Part shown: positions 1 to 13,277 of the stretch, one piece after another | Layout: every line of letters starts with the position of its first letter | How positions within the stretch are numbered: the first letter of the stretch is position 1 | DNA from: Fistulifera solaris | Lineage: Eukaryota; Bacillariophyta; Bacillariophyceae; Naviculales; Stauroneidaceae | NCBI GenBank assembly: GCA_030295235.1 | Contig: AP026141.1 | Coordinates: 310,001-374,000, forward strand | Direction of reading: 5' to 3' | DNA length: 64,000 nt | Notes under the pieces: generated by a model | Told to the model about the DNA's origin: nothing | Database searches by the model: none | Seen by the model: the letters and a program-made list of their open reading frames with translations, nothing else | Translations under genes and position numbers: made by a program

Positions 1-2534
1 GCAACTCGGATGGATCGAAAATCGTCGGCCTGCGACAAGAAAGATTGAGTTGATTTGCACAATACAGTTTGACGTTTTCAGCTCACACAAATACTTACAT
101 GAGAATGGTGTTTCCGTCCAAAACAAGACGAAGACCCAGGGGCTCGTCCATACCGTCAATGCGGTGGGTCTCTCCTCCAAAGGTAGCAAGAAGAGCACCT
201 TCGGCAGTCACAGTGTAGGAAACGTCAATGGCGTTGGAACCAAGCGTGAGGCGGAACGATTCATCCGATGTTCGCTCGACATGGAACGGGTACTTAATGT
301 CTTTGTAGGCCACTTCCACATCGAACGAGTTGAGCGATGGGATGGCGGCAACCGAAACTTGACCTTTCTGGAACGACTCTTTAATTTCTGCAGATACAGT
401 CTCGACATGCTTGAACGCACGGTGCACGGCAGCCGAAACAACCACCAAATGAGGAGGCAACTCAATCTGAACCAACTTCTCGCGGATGATACCATCCAAC
501 CACGAGGTGTCAATCGTGTTCTCAATGAAAGCAGGCGTTTCCAACAGTTGAACCAAGTACTCCACCGTGGTGCGGATTTCACCACGCACTTCCATTTCTT
601 TCAACGCCAAGATAAGGGATCGGCGGGCCGCTTCACGGTTGGGTCCCTTGGCAAACAAGTGACCGAACTGACTGTCCGCAAACTCGTGAATTCCACCGTT
701 GGCGCCGACGCTAAAGTATCCCCAAACGTTGCTAGTGGACTGGAACTTGATGCGCTCAATCGATCCGGATGTGGGCTTGAAACCTTCATCGGGGTTCTCG
801 GCCGTGATACGCGCCGCAATGACGTGCGAGTCAATGGGCTGGTAGTCTTCTTCCATAAAGTCAATCTTATCCGTTCCCCACAAATCTTCGCGTCCGTAGA
901 GCTTGCGAATTTCGGGAATGTTGTACAGCGGAATACCCATGGCAACCTGCAATTGGGTGGCCGGCATGTTGACTCCCGTGATTCCTTCCGTCACCGGGTG
1001 CTCGACTTGCAAACGGGGGTTGAGTTCGAGGAAAAAGTACTTGTCCGTGTCGGCATTGTACAAGTATTCCACGGTACCGGCGCCAATGTAGCCAATGGAC
1101 TGCGTCAATCGTTGGGCGGCACGCTGCATCTCCTTGAAGGTGTCGGGCTTGGCAATGGTCGGAGGACCTTCTTCAAAAATCTTCTGGAAACGACGTTGCG
1201 TCGAGCAGTCACGACCGTTCAAGGCCACGGCGTTCCCATGCTGATCACCGACAATCTGGACTTCCAAGTGACGAGCATTCTTACAGAGCTGCATGACAAA
1301 GATGGGGGATCCAACGACTTCGTTTTGAACTTGAATGTAAGCGTTGCGAAGATCTTTCTCGTTGTCGACAAAACGAATACCCTTTCCACCACCTCCCTCG
1401 GAAGCCTTGATCATGAGACCGTTCTCGTATCCGATGCGTTCGGCGGCTTCCACGGCTTCCTCTACGGTACGGCAGGTAGCTTTCTCAAAAATAGCGTCGG
1501 GAATGGTTCCCTTTTCGTTGAGTTCGGCTTGCAACGGACCATCGTCGGGGCCCCCGTAACTTCCACTCCACGGAATGGAGGGCACATTGGCGGTTTGCGC
1601 CAAAATGTTGGCGGCAATCTTGTCTCCCAATACCGCCATGACCGGAGCGGTGGGTCCAATGAATTTAATGCCCAAAGCGCTCAGGGTTTCGGGCAATTCG
1701 GGCTTTTCGGACGCGTGTCCCCAACCGGGCCAGACGGCATCCACGCCTTGTTCTTGCGCAATCTTGCTAATGACCGCCACATTGGCGTAGTTGTTCAAGT
1801 TCTTGCCACCGGGAACTTCGACAAAGGAATCCGCGAGACGAATGAATTCGGCGTTGGCCTTCAAGTCTTCCGGGGTGGCCATGGCCACAAAGGTAATGGC
1901 GCGTTCGTCCCCGAGCGTCATGTAAGCCCACTGACGCATCGACAGAATCGATTTGGTGGCCGCCATACCGTTGTTCGCAATGAGGACTTTGCGAATGACG
2001 CGGTCACCGCCACGGCTCTTGACGTAATCTTCGAGGGATTTGATGGTCGAGACGCCGCTCGCACTGGTGGCGCTCGACGTTTCGACCGTCGAAAAGAGTG
2101 CGGTATCCATGGGATGAAGTGAGGATTTGTCGGCGCGGATAAGGCCATTCTTCAAAAATGCAGAGGGTGCTGAAAGAAACGAAAGAGGAACAAAGGAATA
2201 GGTTAAAGAGAGGGTCACAAAGAACAAAACAGAACGAACTCGAAACAGAAAAACAAGACAATGATCGACAAGATCCGTCGAGAGCGGCAGTAGAAGGATC
2301 CAGGAATTCTAGGGCACCCAGAGACACAGTCTGCAACAATATATACCTCTGTGTCGAATCAAGTCTGGGAAATCCGTACAAACAATGAGACTATGCCACA
2401 CGCGTCGCTCTCCGAACGTCCTCGGTTGCGACAACAAGGTGCGTCGACTTACAATTTTGCGTAAATGCTGATACACCACTCGCCGCACTCCACAATAAGT
2501 AGAGTGCCGCGGCAGCGTACCCTCGGTGAAACAT
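1..2534 (-). CDS. ACC1: Plastid multidomain acetyl-CoA carboxylase, N-terminal part (runs off the left edge)
   Basis: Homomeric ACCase makes malonyl-CoA for plastid fatty-acid synthesis. Exons on the minus strand: 2534-2453, 2169-99 and 29-1. Introns start GTAAGT and end CAG, and phases match. Exon 1 encodes a signal peptide ending in SGVSAF, the diatom plastid cleavage motif, so I start at ATG 2534 rather than in exon 2. Exon 2 carries the biotin carboxylase domain from about residue 80: IANNGMAATKS, the ATP-grasp glycine loop EGGGGKGIRF, and ELNPRLQVEHPVTEG. The exon 3 fragment reads MPTIFDPSEL, the lead-in to the biotinyl carrier domain; biotin site and carboxyltransferase lie outside the window. 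No frame break seen. The gene diverges from nothing close; its upstream 560 bp hold several ACGTCA motifs. Alternative: a cytosolic isozyme, but the presequence argues against it. Confidence 0.94.
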
Positions 2535-3095
2535 GGTTTCGAACGTAATGTCAAACCTTTGGGTTGTTTTTATGCGACGACGACGATGATGGATTTGATG
2601 GGAAAAAGAGATGAATGGGAAAGATCTCCGAGGAGGAGTGGGAGAGTAGGAGTACGTATGTGGCAGAATTGCATCCATTGCGCCCATCATAGAGCCGTTG
2701 TCTCCGTACTCAACTCTACGTGGACCCTACGAAGGACGGAGAAGTGACGTATTCCGGTTCGAGATGTCATGTTGTGTGAGATCGCCGTCGCGGTTTACGT
2801 CACACTGTCGCGAGACGAGTTGAACGGATGATGTCACCGATTGCCGCGGGTGCGGGGGAGTTTTCGATGGGGGACGCCGACGGCGTCGCTCCGCGTCTCA
2901 AAGCAATAAGTAATCTAACGTCAGGCCACCATCAGTCTTACGTCACTCTTTTCTGCTTCTGACAGTGACCACCAGCTTCACTCACGATCTAGTTCAGTCA
3001 TGTGTCATGGCTATTGTACCAGGTAGTTTTTTATCACTGTTGGATCACAAAAAACATCATGGCTAATGGCAATTGTTATTTTTAAAGCTCTTTTC
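2535..3095. other. Intergenic: ACCase upstream region and histone deacetylase 3' end
   Basis: No coding potential that I can support. The right end is the 3' flank of the deacetylase gene and the left end is the ACCase promoter. It holds the ACGTCA/TGACGT cluster listed separately. Confidence 0.6.
2745..2945. promoter_or_regulatory. Cluster of four CRE-type half sites upstream of ACCase
   Basis: TGACGT at 2745-2750 and ACGTCA at 2797-2802, 2918-2923 and 2940-2945. These are bZIP/CRE-type half sites; in Phaeodactylum similar TGACGT/ACGTCA elements mediate CO2/cAMP control of a carbonic anhydrase promoter. Position 210-410 bp upstream of the ACCase start codon suggests a regulatory role; that is inference from motif density only. 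Confidence 0.35.
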
Positions 3096-6000
3096 CTAGT
3101 CACCAAAACCCTCTTCCTGCATTTTCTTGTACAATTCCTTGTAGTCCACCTGATTGCGTCGGCGCTTTCGGCTTGGTGCATCGGGATCTTCCGGTGCATC
3201 CATTCCTTCCGCCAGAGCGGAGAAATTGGCGCGTCGCGACACTTCCTCCATGGCTCGCAACTGATCGCGCTCGTGCTCCTTCTTTTTCTCCCGTTTCTCA
3301 AACAAATGATGCTCGAAGGTGCTCTCCCAATCGCAATCTTGCGCATCGTACAGTTCGCGAGACTTGCAGCCATCGACCAAGGCTCGCACGTGACTCGCGA
3401 CGGACCGTGCGAACGGTGATACGATGCCGCCGTGAATTTTGTAACCACCCTCGAGGACCGATACAATCCGTCCGTTGCAACAGGTATTGGCAATCTTGAC
3501 CAATTGCTCGGTAATCCATTCGTAATCTTCCTCGACCATGCCGACGTAACCGAAATTCATAGTGTCGCGTCGATGCGCGTCAAATCCGGCGCTGATGAAA
3601 ATAATGTCCGGATCGAATTCCCGCAAGTGCGGGAATATCTTCTGCGATAATTGTCCCGGAGCTCGAGGCGTTGTTTCATACTGCGGGACTGCGGATCACC
3701 GTCCGCCTCGGGGAGTTCCAAACCAATGTTGATAATCTTACAACAGTTGGACTTGGAGTCTTCGCCCATTCGTGTCCAGGTTTGACTGAGAATAAAGTCC
3801 GTCAGGTTGGGATGTTCCACCATGGCCGGATGTGCGATGGCATCTGAAGTGTGCGTCTTGCCCGAAGCTGGATAAAACCAACCGGGTTGATCAAAACCGC
3901 GGTTGCCGTATCCGTGCGTCGACGAGAAGAATACGTTCTGAATGTCCGTCTCATCGAGCCATGGTCGGTACGTACTCTGAGATAGCTCCCCGATCGCGTA
4001 AGGCGTTCGGAACGCGGTTCGTTCCGTGTTGGGAACAAGCTGTCGAATAATTTCCTCGGTTCCGTTCCCGTGGTGAACATCAAAATCGACAATGGCCACG
4101 CGCTGTATCCCTTCGTTCCGATACATACTGCGCGCGTACGCTGCTCCGATCGCCACATTATTGAGCAGACAGAATCCGTGTGAACCACCTTCGGGATCGT
4201 TGGCACATTTGACAATGCCTCTCGGTCCCGCATGATGACCCGGTGGTCGCACCGCACAAAAGGCGTTGCGCAAATCGCCGGCAATGACTTTATCCACCGC
4301 TTCGCACACACTTCCGGCCGCTCTCATGGCCGCCTCAAAACTCCAACGCGATATGGCCGTATCACCATCCAGATGCGCAATGGCGTTTGGATGGTCCGGA
4401 ATGGAAGATGCCAATCGGCTAATGGTCTCGACATAATTGTAATCGTGAACCTGCAACGCGTGGTTAGGAATGCACAACAGCCGATACGACAAATCATAAA
4501 TATATATACTGACCTTTAAAACATCGGATATGGCAACGCGTCGCGCATCTTTTTTCCACAAAAGTGAGCTGAATTCACTGCCCTGTAAAATACCAGTCTC
4601 GGCATCTACCAGCACGTGAAGACGCCGGACGTTTTCTGGCGGCGGGTCAGGGGAGTTTCGGCGAATAGGAGGACATGTCCTGTGCAAGAGACAAAGTTCA
4701 TGACACAAGACCATAGTTTGACCATCCGGGTCGACCAACAGGTCGCGTATAGGAGGAATCGTACCGGTCTCCGGCGGATCTCCGAGGGTTTCCACTAAAT
4801 CATTTGGAATGGACATGCCTTTCTTGTAGGCGACTTGCCCAGGTGTAAACCCCCTTCTATCGACAAGAGTGGTCGACGCGCCTGCTTGTATGAGAAGTCT
4901 AGCGACGGACCAGTTACCTCTCGAACAAGCAACATGCAGCGGAGTCCTGCCCATCACGTTTGTAGCGTCGATTTCGATTCCAGATGATCCCAAAAGAACT
5001 TGTGTCAATAAGGCCTCGGTCGAAGAGTGTGTAGCTGCGTCGCTGTCTTTTTTCAATGATACGGCGGCTGCATCAGTGTTTCCCACGACACCGGGTATTG
5101 TGTGCATGGAACTGACCACGCTACCGTCGGGGTGATGGTGGCTACGAACTTGTCCTGTGGCAAACGCAGACTTACTCAAAGCAGGGTTGTCGATCGTGTC
5201 GTAGCGCGCCGCGGCGTGTAATGCACGGTTGCCTGCCCTATCAGCGCGTGTGTTAAGCGTTGACAATCCTTCTTCGTCGGATAGGATGTAACTAGCTATT
5301 TGCGGCTGATTGAACATGCACGTGAGGTAGAGTGGAGTGTGCAAGGAATCGTCTTTCGCAGTTAAATCAGCTCCGTGTTCATGAAGAGTTACAACGCATT
5401 CATAAGAAAACTGACGATTGGCCAGGACGGCACCCATGCTGATAGCTGTGTGAATAGGCAAGCTCCCATCACAACGAAGACGAAAAGAAGCCCCAGCTTC
5501 GAGCAAGACTTTCACATGATCGAGCTTTCGGGAAAGAATTGCTATATGTAGAGCAGTATTCTCATCTTCGTCGCGCTCGTTTACGTGGACATCAAGATCC
5601 CTCTCCAGTTTCTTCTTAATCTGAACTTCTGTTTTTTCTTCCTTGGCTTTCTGCTGATCCGCCGTGTCATCGATGTCCATGCCGCTAGGGCCTTGACTCC
5701 TTTCTTCACTTTGTTTCTCTTCTGGCTCTTCCGTGTCGTTATTTTGCATTTCCGCATCTGCGCTGACAATGCCTCCTTTCTCGGTGTCCTCATGTTTCTC
5801 AGCTCCTTCGGCCGTCACATTAAGGCTTGGTTTAAAAGGCTGTGGAGAATGACCTATGGCCGCTGCATGCGCTGCAGCGGTCGAATCATTCTCGTCGGAC
5901 GAAGAATCATCGTCGTCTTCATCGTCCTCCTCTTTCCTTTCTCCATCGTCGTCTACTTCGACGTAAAGAAGTTTCTTGAATTTTGAAAATTTGAAAAAAT

Positions 6001-6246
6001 GAAACCGCGAAGAACACGTGTGAGAGGGTGCGACGGTCAGGCACTCTGGAGCTTTGTAAGCTAAACTTTTCGGTGGCATCGGCAGCGTGCGGCGCAACGC
6101 GTCGACAATGCACCGTTTGCACTTACTCGAAGTGTTTCAACGTCTTCAAATTCCACACAATCATGAAGAGGATATCTTCTCTCAATTGCATCGGCAACAT
6201 CTTCGAATGCGTCGTAATCTTCCTCGTCCGAAGAACCATCGCTCAT
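3096..6246 (-). CDS. Ankyrin-repeat class II histone deacetylase
   Basis: Predicted nuclear lysine deacetylase of about 978 residues. Exons 6246-6127, 5974-4514 and 4450-3096; the second intron (63 bp, GTCAGT..CAG) is in frame and could be misread as coding. Order: acidic N-terminus (SSDEEDYDAFEDV, poly-D/E), ankyrin repeats at about residues 175-480 (NTALHIAILSRKLDHVKVLL, GRTPLHVACSRGNWSVARLL), then the deacetylase domain from about 500. Active-site residues are all present: RPPGHHAGP, FDVHHGNGTEE, ISAGFDAH and EGGY. The C-terminus is basic (SRKRRRNQ), a likely nuclear signal. I use ATG 6246 because the longer reading starts at TTG. One frame break at about 3647-3654 (one base short) lies between MKQRLELRD and LSQKIFPHLREF; the exon total then becomes a codon multiple. 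Confidence 0.9.
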
Positions 6247-7019
6247 GGTCGCTGTCGTTCGCTCTCGACCGAATCGGTCCTTTGACAATCGGGGGGCGGA
6301 GTACTATTAACACCTATACACAATCCGATTCAGACGTCTCGACTACAATGTAACATATATTCGAAACGTGCTACGACGTGGAGGTCTTTCGAGGCGGAGA
6401 AATGACGCTTGAGACGGAGGACAGACGATGGTGCCTCAATTATCTCAACGCGGAGGAAAAATGAGTGGATTGGAGAATTCAAACAAATCAGAACCAGCGC
6501 GGAGTGCCACTTCACTATCAACGATATAGTACCTATATATTTTGGATCTCAAACGGAAACGTAAGTCAAAATTTTGTGTGGTCAGAAATCGACAATCGTT
6601 CGTCATCCTGACTGTCTTGCAAAGAGCACTATTGGCACCCTCTACAGTTGCGGCGATAGTGAGGTGATCGTTGCTTCGTCGGTCAGACATCTTACTTGTT
6701 ATCATATACACCGATTTTTGTCGACTAAGTAAAAAACTTGCTACGTTAAATACAGGCCAGCATCTCCCGGTTTCGCTTTTCCAAAGTTATTTCACAGATA
6801 TACTACCGGTATTCAAACAACCGTCACTTAGCAAACAAAGGCAAAGTCACGCCGGCCGTTCTAATTCTTCCCTCAAAACGACGCGTTTGGAACACAAAGA
6901 GACGAAGAACAACAACATTGTGATAGAGACTTGCTTTCTATGATTGTTTCTTGCAATCAAACTCTCAGACATTGGTTGAACGGAAAGAGTGGTTACGATC
7001 GTAAAATCAGTCGTTGAAG
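6247..7019. other. Intergenic, divergent promoter region of deacetylase and kinesin
   Basis: 773 bp. One minus-strand reading frame (6445-6711, about 77 residues from its ATG) has no recognisable domain and I do not call it. Nothing else seen. Confidence 0.5.
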
Positions 7020-10000
7020 ATGAATTCGACGCCAGTCAAAGAGCACTACAGGAACACGCCCAAGAAAACACCACGGGTGGGGCCCGGATCGAAGGCGACC
7101 AGAGAGAACTTACCGAGAAAAGCAAAAGATACGCCTGTAATGGCAAGAAATCAAAATGACAAGGCTGAAGAGGGCATCCAAGGTGAGTCCAGAATGCTAT
7201 TCGTGAGAACGATAGCGAAAAACAATACTTACACTGAATATGTTCGTTCATCTTTGCAGTCGCAATTCGTATGCGCCCATTAAATAAGAAAGAAGCGCAG
7301 TCAAAGCCAATCTGGAAAGTGCTTCCACGTTTCGCTTCCGTCACGCAGATGACCCCCGACGGGCAACCCCTTTCTGAAAGAGTGACCGGTCGTACTTTTT
7401 TCACATACGACAAAGCGTTTCCCGAGACGGCCACGACTCGAGATGTGTACAATGCAATGGCAAAGGAGATCGTAGAGTCGGCAATCACTGGAGTCAACGG
7501 AACTGTATTCGCTTATGGTCAAACAAGCTCTGGTAAAACGTTTACAATGCAAGGATGTGGGACGATTGAGGAAGGACTCAATGGAAACGGCGGCGGTATC
7601 GTTCATATGGCTGCTGCAGATATTTTCCAGAACATTGCGAATCAGCCGAACCGAGTATTTCTTGTCAGAGCCAGCTTTCTAGAAATCTACAACGAAGACG
7701 TTCGCGACTTGCTTTCCAGTGACAACAAAACAATACCGATCAGAGAAGATCCACGTCGTGGAGTGTTTGTGCAGTGCGAAGAGGAAATTGTCAGCAATTT
7801 TGAAGACCTCCTTGGTGTGTTATTTCGTGGAGACAAGTCCCGAAGCTTTGCTTCCACTGCTATGAACGAGAGGTCGTCGCGAAGTCATACAATCCTTAGA
7901 ATCACTATCGAAAGTCGGGAGAAAACGGTAGACGATGCAAGTGGTGAAGACAGTGACGGTGGTGGAGCCGTTTTAGTTTCAACACTGAATCTCGTTGATT
8001 TAGCAGGATCTGAAAGTGTTCGTCACACAGGTGCTACCGGTGAAAGACAGAAAGAGGGTGGTATGATCAATCAAAGGTAAGCTATTTAACAGGCTCTGGC
8101 TTGTAGTGTTCGCCGTGGCATATTGCATTTATCTAATTTGTTTACGACTTGCAGTCTTTTGACCCTGTCGCGAGTGATTGTTGCGCTGGGATCGTCCAAT
8201 CAAACGCATATAAATTTCCGTGATTCGAAATTGACACGTATTCTGCAACCGTCGTTGTCAGGAAACTCGAGGATTTCCTTTATTTGTTGCGCTACGCCTA
8301 CCGAGATGTGTCTGGAAGAAACTCGATCGACTTTGCAATTTGCGGCCCGAGCTAAGCTTGTCAAAACTAATGCCAGAGTCAATGAAGTTCTTGATGATCG
8401 CTCCATCATCAAGAAACTTCAGCGTGAGCTTGAAGAGGCTCGGAGACAGGCGAATGGAGTTGGAGTTGAGCCGGAACATTTGAAAGCGTTGGAGAAAAAA
8501 GCCGCGTCGGCCGGATCGGCTGCACGTGAGGCGGAGGAGAAACTTAAACGTCTTCAAGCATCTATATTGAATAGCGGTTCACTGCTTGGGGAGAAAAAGG
8601 ACGAGAGAACGGTCATTGTTCAAAAACGACGACTCTCGGAGGGGTGTGTGGGCTTGGCTTCTAATCAGACTCCGCAGAAGGCTCTCAGTCAAATTCCCGA
8701 GTCGAATACCGCACCAAGATTGAACAAGAAGGCTCGTGCGCACCTTGTTCTCCGTGTCGAACCAGATACCGAACTGGGGCTTTACAAACAAGCTCTCCTA
8801 GCCAAAAGTTCGAGCTTAAGCAAGGAAAAGAAGGATCTTGCTATGGCTTTAGAGAGTGTCCAGCAAAGAGAAGCTGCACTCGCTGACGCGCTGGCAAAAC
8901 TTGACGTCGTGACGCTTGAGAGGGACGAGCTAAACGAGCAGCTTTCTGGTGCATCAGAGCGTATTGTGGAGTTCCAGCAGAGTATCTCCGAGAAAGAGAC
9001 CTTGCTCCAATCCGGTAACGACCAAATCGAGTCGTTATTTAATCAGCTACAGACTCAGCTTACCGATCGTCGCGACCTCGAACAAGTTGTGGACGTTCTT
9101 CAGTCGGAAAAACTTCAACTTAAGAAGGCCCTCCAAACCGCAATGGACGAGAAGAACCAAGCTGCCGATAGCTATGAGCACGAATGCTCCACATTGAAAA
9201 CTGACTTGGAGAAGCTGACATTCGCCTTTGAGGAAAAATCTGAGCTCGTTGAGACCCTGATGGAAAAGTCTGCAGAGTTGTCGACATGCCTTTCAAAGGA
9301 GGATCATAATCGATCTATCATGACGTTGGAACTGAGTAAATTGAAATCAATGCTTGTCAAGGCCGGGAAAGAGCGTGATGAGTTGCGGAAGCAGCTAGAG
9401 CAGACGAAAGAAGTCAATTTTGATTTGGATGATCGTTTAAACAAACAGTCATGCGATCACGAACAAACGAAGAGTGCCCTTGAGCATACTACAGCAGAGC
9501 TTTCAGATCAAAGAACTAAATGCGCTTCATTGGAGAGTCGCGTCATTAACTTTCAGAAAATCGTAAAAGAGCAAGAGGAGAAGCTTACCGAATCGTCAGT
9601 AACTTTAACCGCAATGTCGAGGGACCTGGATTGCCAAAAGAATCGAACGCCCTGCTTTCGGTGGAAAACAGTACATTAAATGACGAGCTTCGAAAGGTTC
9701 GAGAGGAGAACGGCGTTTTAAAAAGCGACTCTCTTCGACTAGAGCACGGCCTTGAAGAGGCGAATCTCAAGATAGAGAATCTACATGGGCAAGCTAGTGA
9801 CGCTGCACAACTTAAATTGAAATTGGATAGCTTGGTCGGGGATCTCGCTCAGCTGGAGACTGAGAAGACGGATGTTGAGAAGGAGCTTTTACTGGTCTCT
9901 GAAAAGGAGGCAAAGTTGACAGCTGAGTTGTCTCGACTATCCGAAGAAAATGGGTTGTTGCAGTCACAGATTGAAAACGGGAACGTATTGCTAGAAGAAT

Positions 10001-13000
10001 CACGCAATCAAACTTCCTCTCTTACCGACAAACTGACCAAATTGTGCGAAATTTTAGAAGAAAAGAAGAAAGAAAACGAAGATCATGTTAAACGCAAACA
10101 TGAATTGGAATCGCTTCTCGATAATAGTCTCCAGAGGGTTAGTGCCATGGAACGAGAGCAAGAAGATATGATTTCTAAGTCTAAGGCTGAAATTGAGGAG
10201 CTGAAATCGTGCGTAGCAATGCTCGAGACCAACACTTCCTTACTTGTTGAGGAGAAAGAACGCCTTAACAAACAGGTTGTCGATTTCGAAGAGGTGAAAA
10301 ACGAGCTGAAGAATCTAGGCGTTGAATGTGACGAGTACAAGAATCAGGTTTCGCTTCTACGCAACGTCATTTCGGGTCATGTTGCAACATGCCAAAACTC
10401 AGCGAAGACCATCGCTGGACTACAGCTAGAACTTTCGGAAACAAAACAACGCACCAGCGAGCTGCAACACTATGCAGAAACTGCCCACAAAGCAAAGCAG
10501 GAAGTCGACGACCTAACGATTCAGCTTGAAGAATCTAAAGCACTGGTAACGAACTTGGAGAATCAACTTCATGCAACCGACGAAGAAATCGCTCGCACAA
10601 AAGAAGAGCTTTGTACCAGTCAAGCTGAATCGGAGCAGTATCGAAGCGTCATAGCGACACTTGAAGAAGAAGTTTCGAATCGAGCCAAGGAGCTGGAATC
10701 AGTTCGCAATATTGGTGCGGATACTCTAAGATCGTACTCGGAGGAATCGGAAGACAGAATCAAATCGTTGACGATGCAGCTTTCGTCGATCGAGAGCAAC
10801 AAGAAAGAATTGGAGACGGAATTTCATGCCGCAAAAATTAGCCTTCAAGTTTATACTGAGGAAGTTTCAAAGCTTTCCACGGAAATCAATAACTTGAATG
10901 AGCAAATGCTTCAAAGAGATCGGGTGATTGATGATTTGACTCTTCAGGTGAAGTCTGGCGATGAAGCAAAGCAAAGGGTAGTCATCCTGAGTGAAGACTT
11001 AGCGACTTTACAGGATGATTTGGATAGATTGAAAAATCTGCATGCGGCAGCTGAGACGCGCTCCACAGAACTTGATCAAGCAATCAGCGCGAAAGATGAC
11101 GAGCTTATAAATCTCCATGAAATGCTTGAATCCTCAATCGATAGAGAAACGTCGTTTAAACAGAAGCTAAACGACTTGGAGGACGAACTAGCCACGAAAG
11201 AAACCATCCTGACGCAAAGCTTAGAGAGACATCAGCTCGATCGGCGGGAACTTGCCGAGGAGATTGCAAAGTATCAGTCCACTATTGACGAACTACGCGA
11301 AACGTTGAGTCAGAGCAAGTCTTCTTATGAGGACGGCTATTTGAAGGAAATCGAAGAGCTCAAAATGCTGCTGACAAGTTCTAATACAATAGCGGACGAA
11401 GCTCAAGAGAAAATGCGCCAGGCACTTGCCGAGGTGTCGCATAAAAACGAAGAAATTATCTATTTGACAAATAGAGCCGCTGATCTCGAAGAACGCCTTG
11501 AGCATGCTAAATCTATTTACCAAAGTGGCGTTCAACCCAGTAAGGCATTGGAAGAAGCACTGTCAAAGAAGGATGAGCTTCAAAGAGACATCGAACTTAT
11601 GCAAGCGAAGCACTCCAAATTCGAGTCAGACATGATATCCTTGATGAGCGAGGAAAAGCACAGAATTGTTACGGAGGCTGAAGAGAGGATGAAAGAAATC
11701 GAAGGAGAACTTCACACTACTCAAGAGCTTTTGCGACAGAGTGAGAGAGAAGCATATCTAGCGCGGCAGCGTTGTGACGAAATCCATGACCAACTCCATA
11801 CAGCAAGCTCATCATCCGCAGCACTTCTGGTGCAGGTTGGTCAATTGCAATCCGAGAATGAAAGTCTCAAAAAGTCACTTCAAGTTGAAGATGAGGCACG
11901 AAACAGCGAAAAGAAATCTTTGCTGGCAGAAGTGGAGCGTAGAGTGTTCGATTTGGAAACAGAAAAGCAAACCCTGCAAAGGGAGTTGGAACGAGCTGAG
12001 TTTACACGTCAATCCGAAGCGCTAAACTCGAAGGAGCTTCGAATTAAAGTATCAGAGATGGAGATACTTCTTCGAAACGCCACGGTTAAGGCGGAGGCGG
12101 TGAAGGATTTAGAAGCTCGTTTGTCGACTGCCGAAGCGGAGATACTATCCAAAGAGAAAGAACTTCGATCATTGTCGGAGGAGGTGCTGCTCTTGCAACA
12201 GTCTGGAAATGGCAAAGAAGCAGCGGCCGATGTGATTGCGGATCTGAACGAACAAATAAAACTAAAAGACGAACGAATCAAGAAGCTCAAGAAGAGCACA
12301 CTAACAAAAGAGCAGGTCGCAGCCATGAAGAAACTCAAGGTAGGTGCAATACGTAGTATCTGGCCTTTTCGCTAGCCTGGATAACCTCACGAATTGATTT
12401 TCAACCTCTCAGGAGAAGAGCAAGACGGATCAGGAGAGTTTAAAGGCTGCACAACAAAAGATTGCCGAGCTTGAAATGTCGCTTCGATCAACGTCGTCAG
12501 GGGGACGCGGAAAGCACCGAGCTCACTCGGCTGCGTTTCCACATTGAAGCCATTGAAAAGAAACTGCGAAAGTACGCATCGCACTGTCAGCAACTTGAAG
12601 AAGAGCGAGCGCGCTTGACACATGTGCTCCGCGGAGCTAAACTGTCTGATATTGATCCTGAGGATCTTTCGAGGTCGATTGTCAATTTATGCGACAAAGT
12701 TGCGTCGTTGGAAGAGAAATACAAAATGAGCGAGTCGAATCATCACGAGACTAAGATTATTAACCAGCTTCAAGCCCAAAACGCATCTCTTGAAAGTCGT
12801 TTGAAGGAGTCATTGTCGGAAATCAGCAGCGTTCGAGCAGTGGAGCAGCGCCTAAAGGTAGAACTATCCGTATTGCAGCAAGAACAGGAGAAGCTCCGTA
12901 AGTCGCTGAGTGAATCGCGTCACTCGGCCGACTCCCTCATGTCCGACAGTGCTCGAAAGCTACGATTTCTGGAAAAGGAGAATTTACAGCTCATGTCCGA

Positions 13001-13277
13001 CTTGAAGACGATGCGCAAGGATTTACAGAACGCCAATGCTAAGATCTCCATGCTCGAATTGAAACACGCGAATATCCCCACCCCAGCTCCTTCCAGTCTG
13101 CCGAGCCTCTTATCGTACAAATTACCTCCCAAAGCCGAGGTTGCGGCCATGGACAAGGAGAACGAGTCGACCCGCACCAACATCCACGCGCCCAGCCCTG
13201 CGGTCAGCAAACCCTTTAGCCGGCTCCACAATGCGCCAGTGGACGAAGAGAACACCCAAGAGTGTGCTCAGAGTTAG
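7020..13277 (+). CDS. Kinesin with N-terminal motor and giant coiled coil (kinesin-7/CENP-E-like)
   Basis: Plus-end-type microtubule motor, 2,009 residues. Exons 7020-7182, 7260-8076, 8155-12339 and 12413-13277, all GT-AG with matching phases. Motor at about residues 54-400: VAIRMRPLN, P-loop YGQTSSGKTFTMQ, switch I NERSSRSHT, switch II LVDLAGSES, and INQSLLTLSRVIVALG across the exon 2/3 junction. The rest is nearly continuous heptad coiled coil, the layout of CENP-E, which links kinetochores to microtubules. A basic Pro/Arg-rich head precedes the motor. Near the C-terminus MDKENES contains a KEN box, fitting APC/C-dependent turnover (inference). Two frame breaks: about 9630-9632 (one base short) and the G run 12500-12504 (one base extra); with both counted all exons are codon multiples. 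Family assignment below kinesin level is by architecture, not phylogeny. Confidence 0.92.

Noticed and set aside
50-2122. 690-codon plus-strand open frame opposite ACCase
   Set aside because: It is the antisense shadow of a highly conserved enzyme; its translation shows no domain and its length comes from the codon bias of the other strand.
4451-4513. In-frame peptide VSIYIYDLSYRLLCIPNHAL inside the deacetylase
   Set aside because: It is a 63-bp intron (GTCAGT..CAG); the sequence interrupts the domain and removing it keeps frame.
6445-6711. Minus-strand small open frame between the deacetylase and kinesin genes
   Set aside because: First codon is not ATG, no family match and no splice partner; could be chance in a 773-bp gap.
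12500-12504. Possible tiny intron near the kinesin G run
   Set aside because: No donor and acceptor pair of credible length fits; a one-base homopolymer difference restores the coiled coil exactly.
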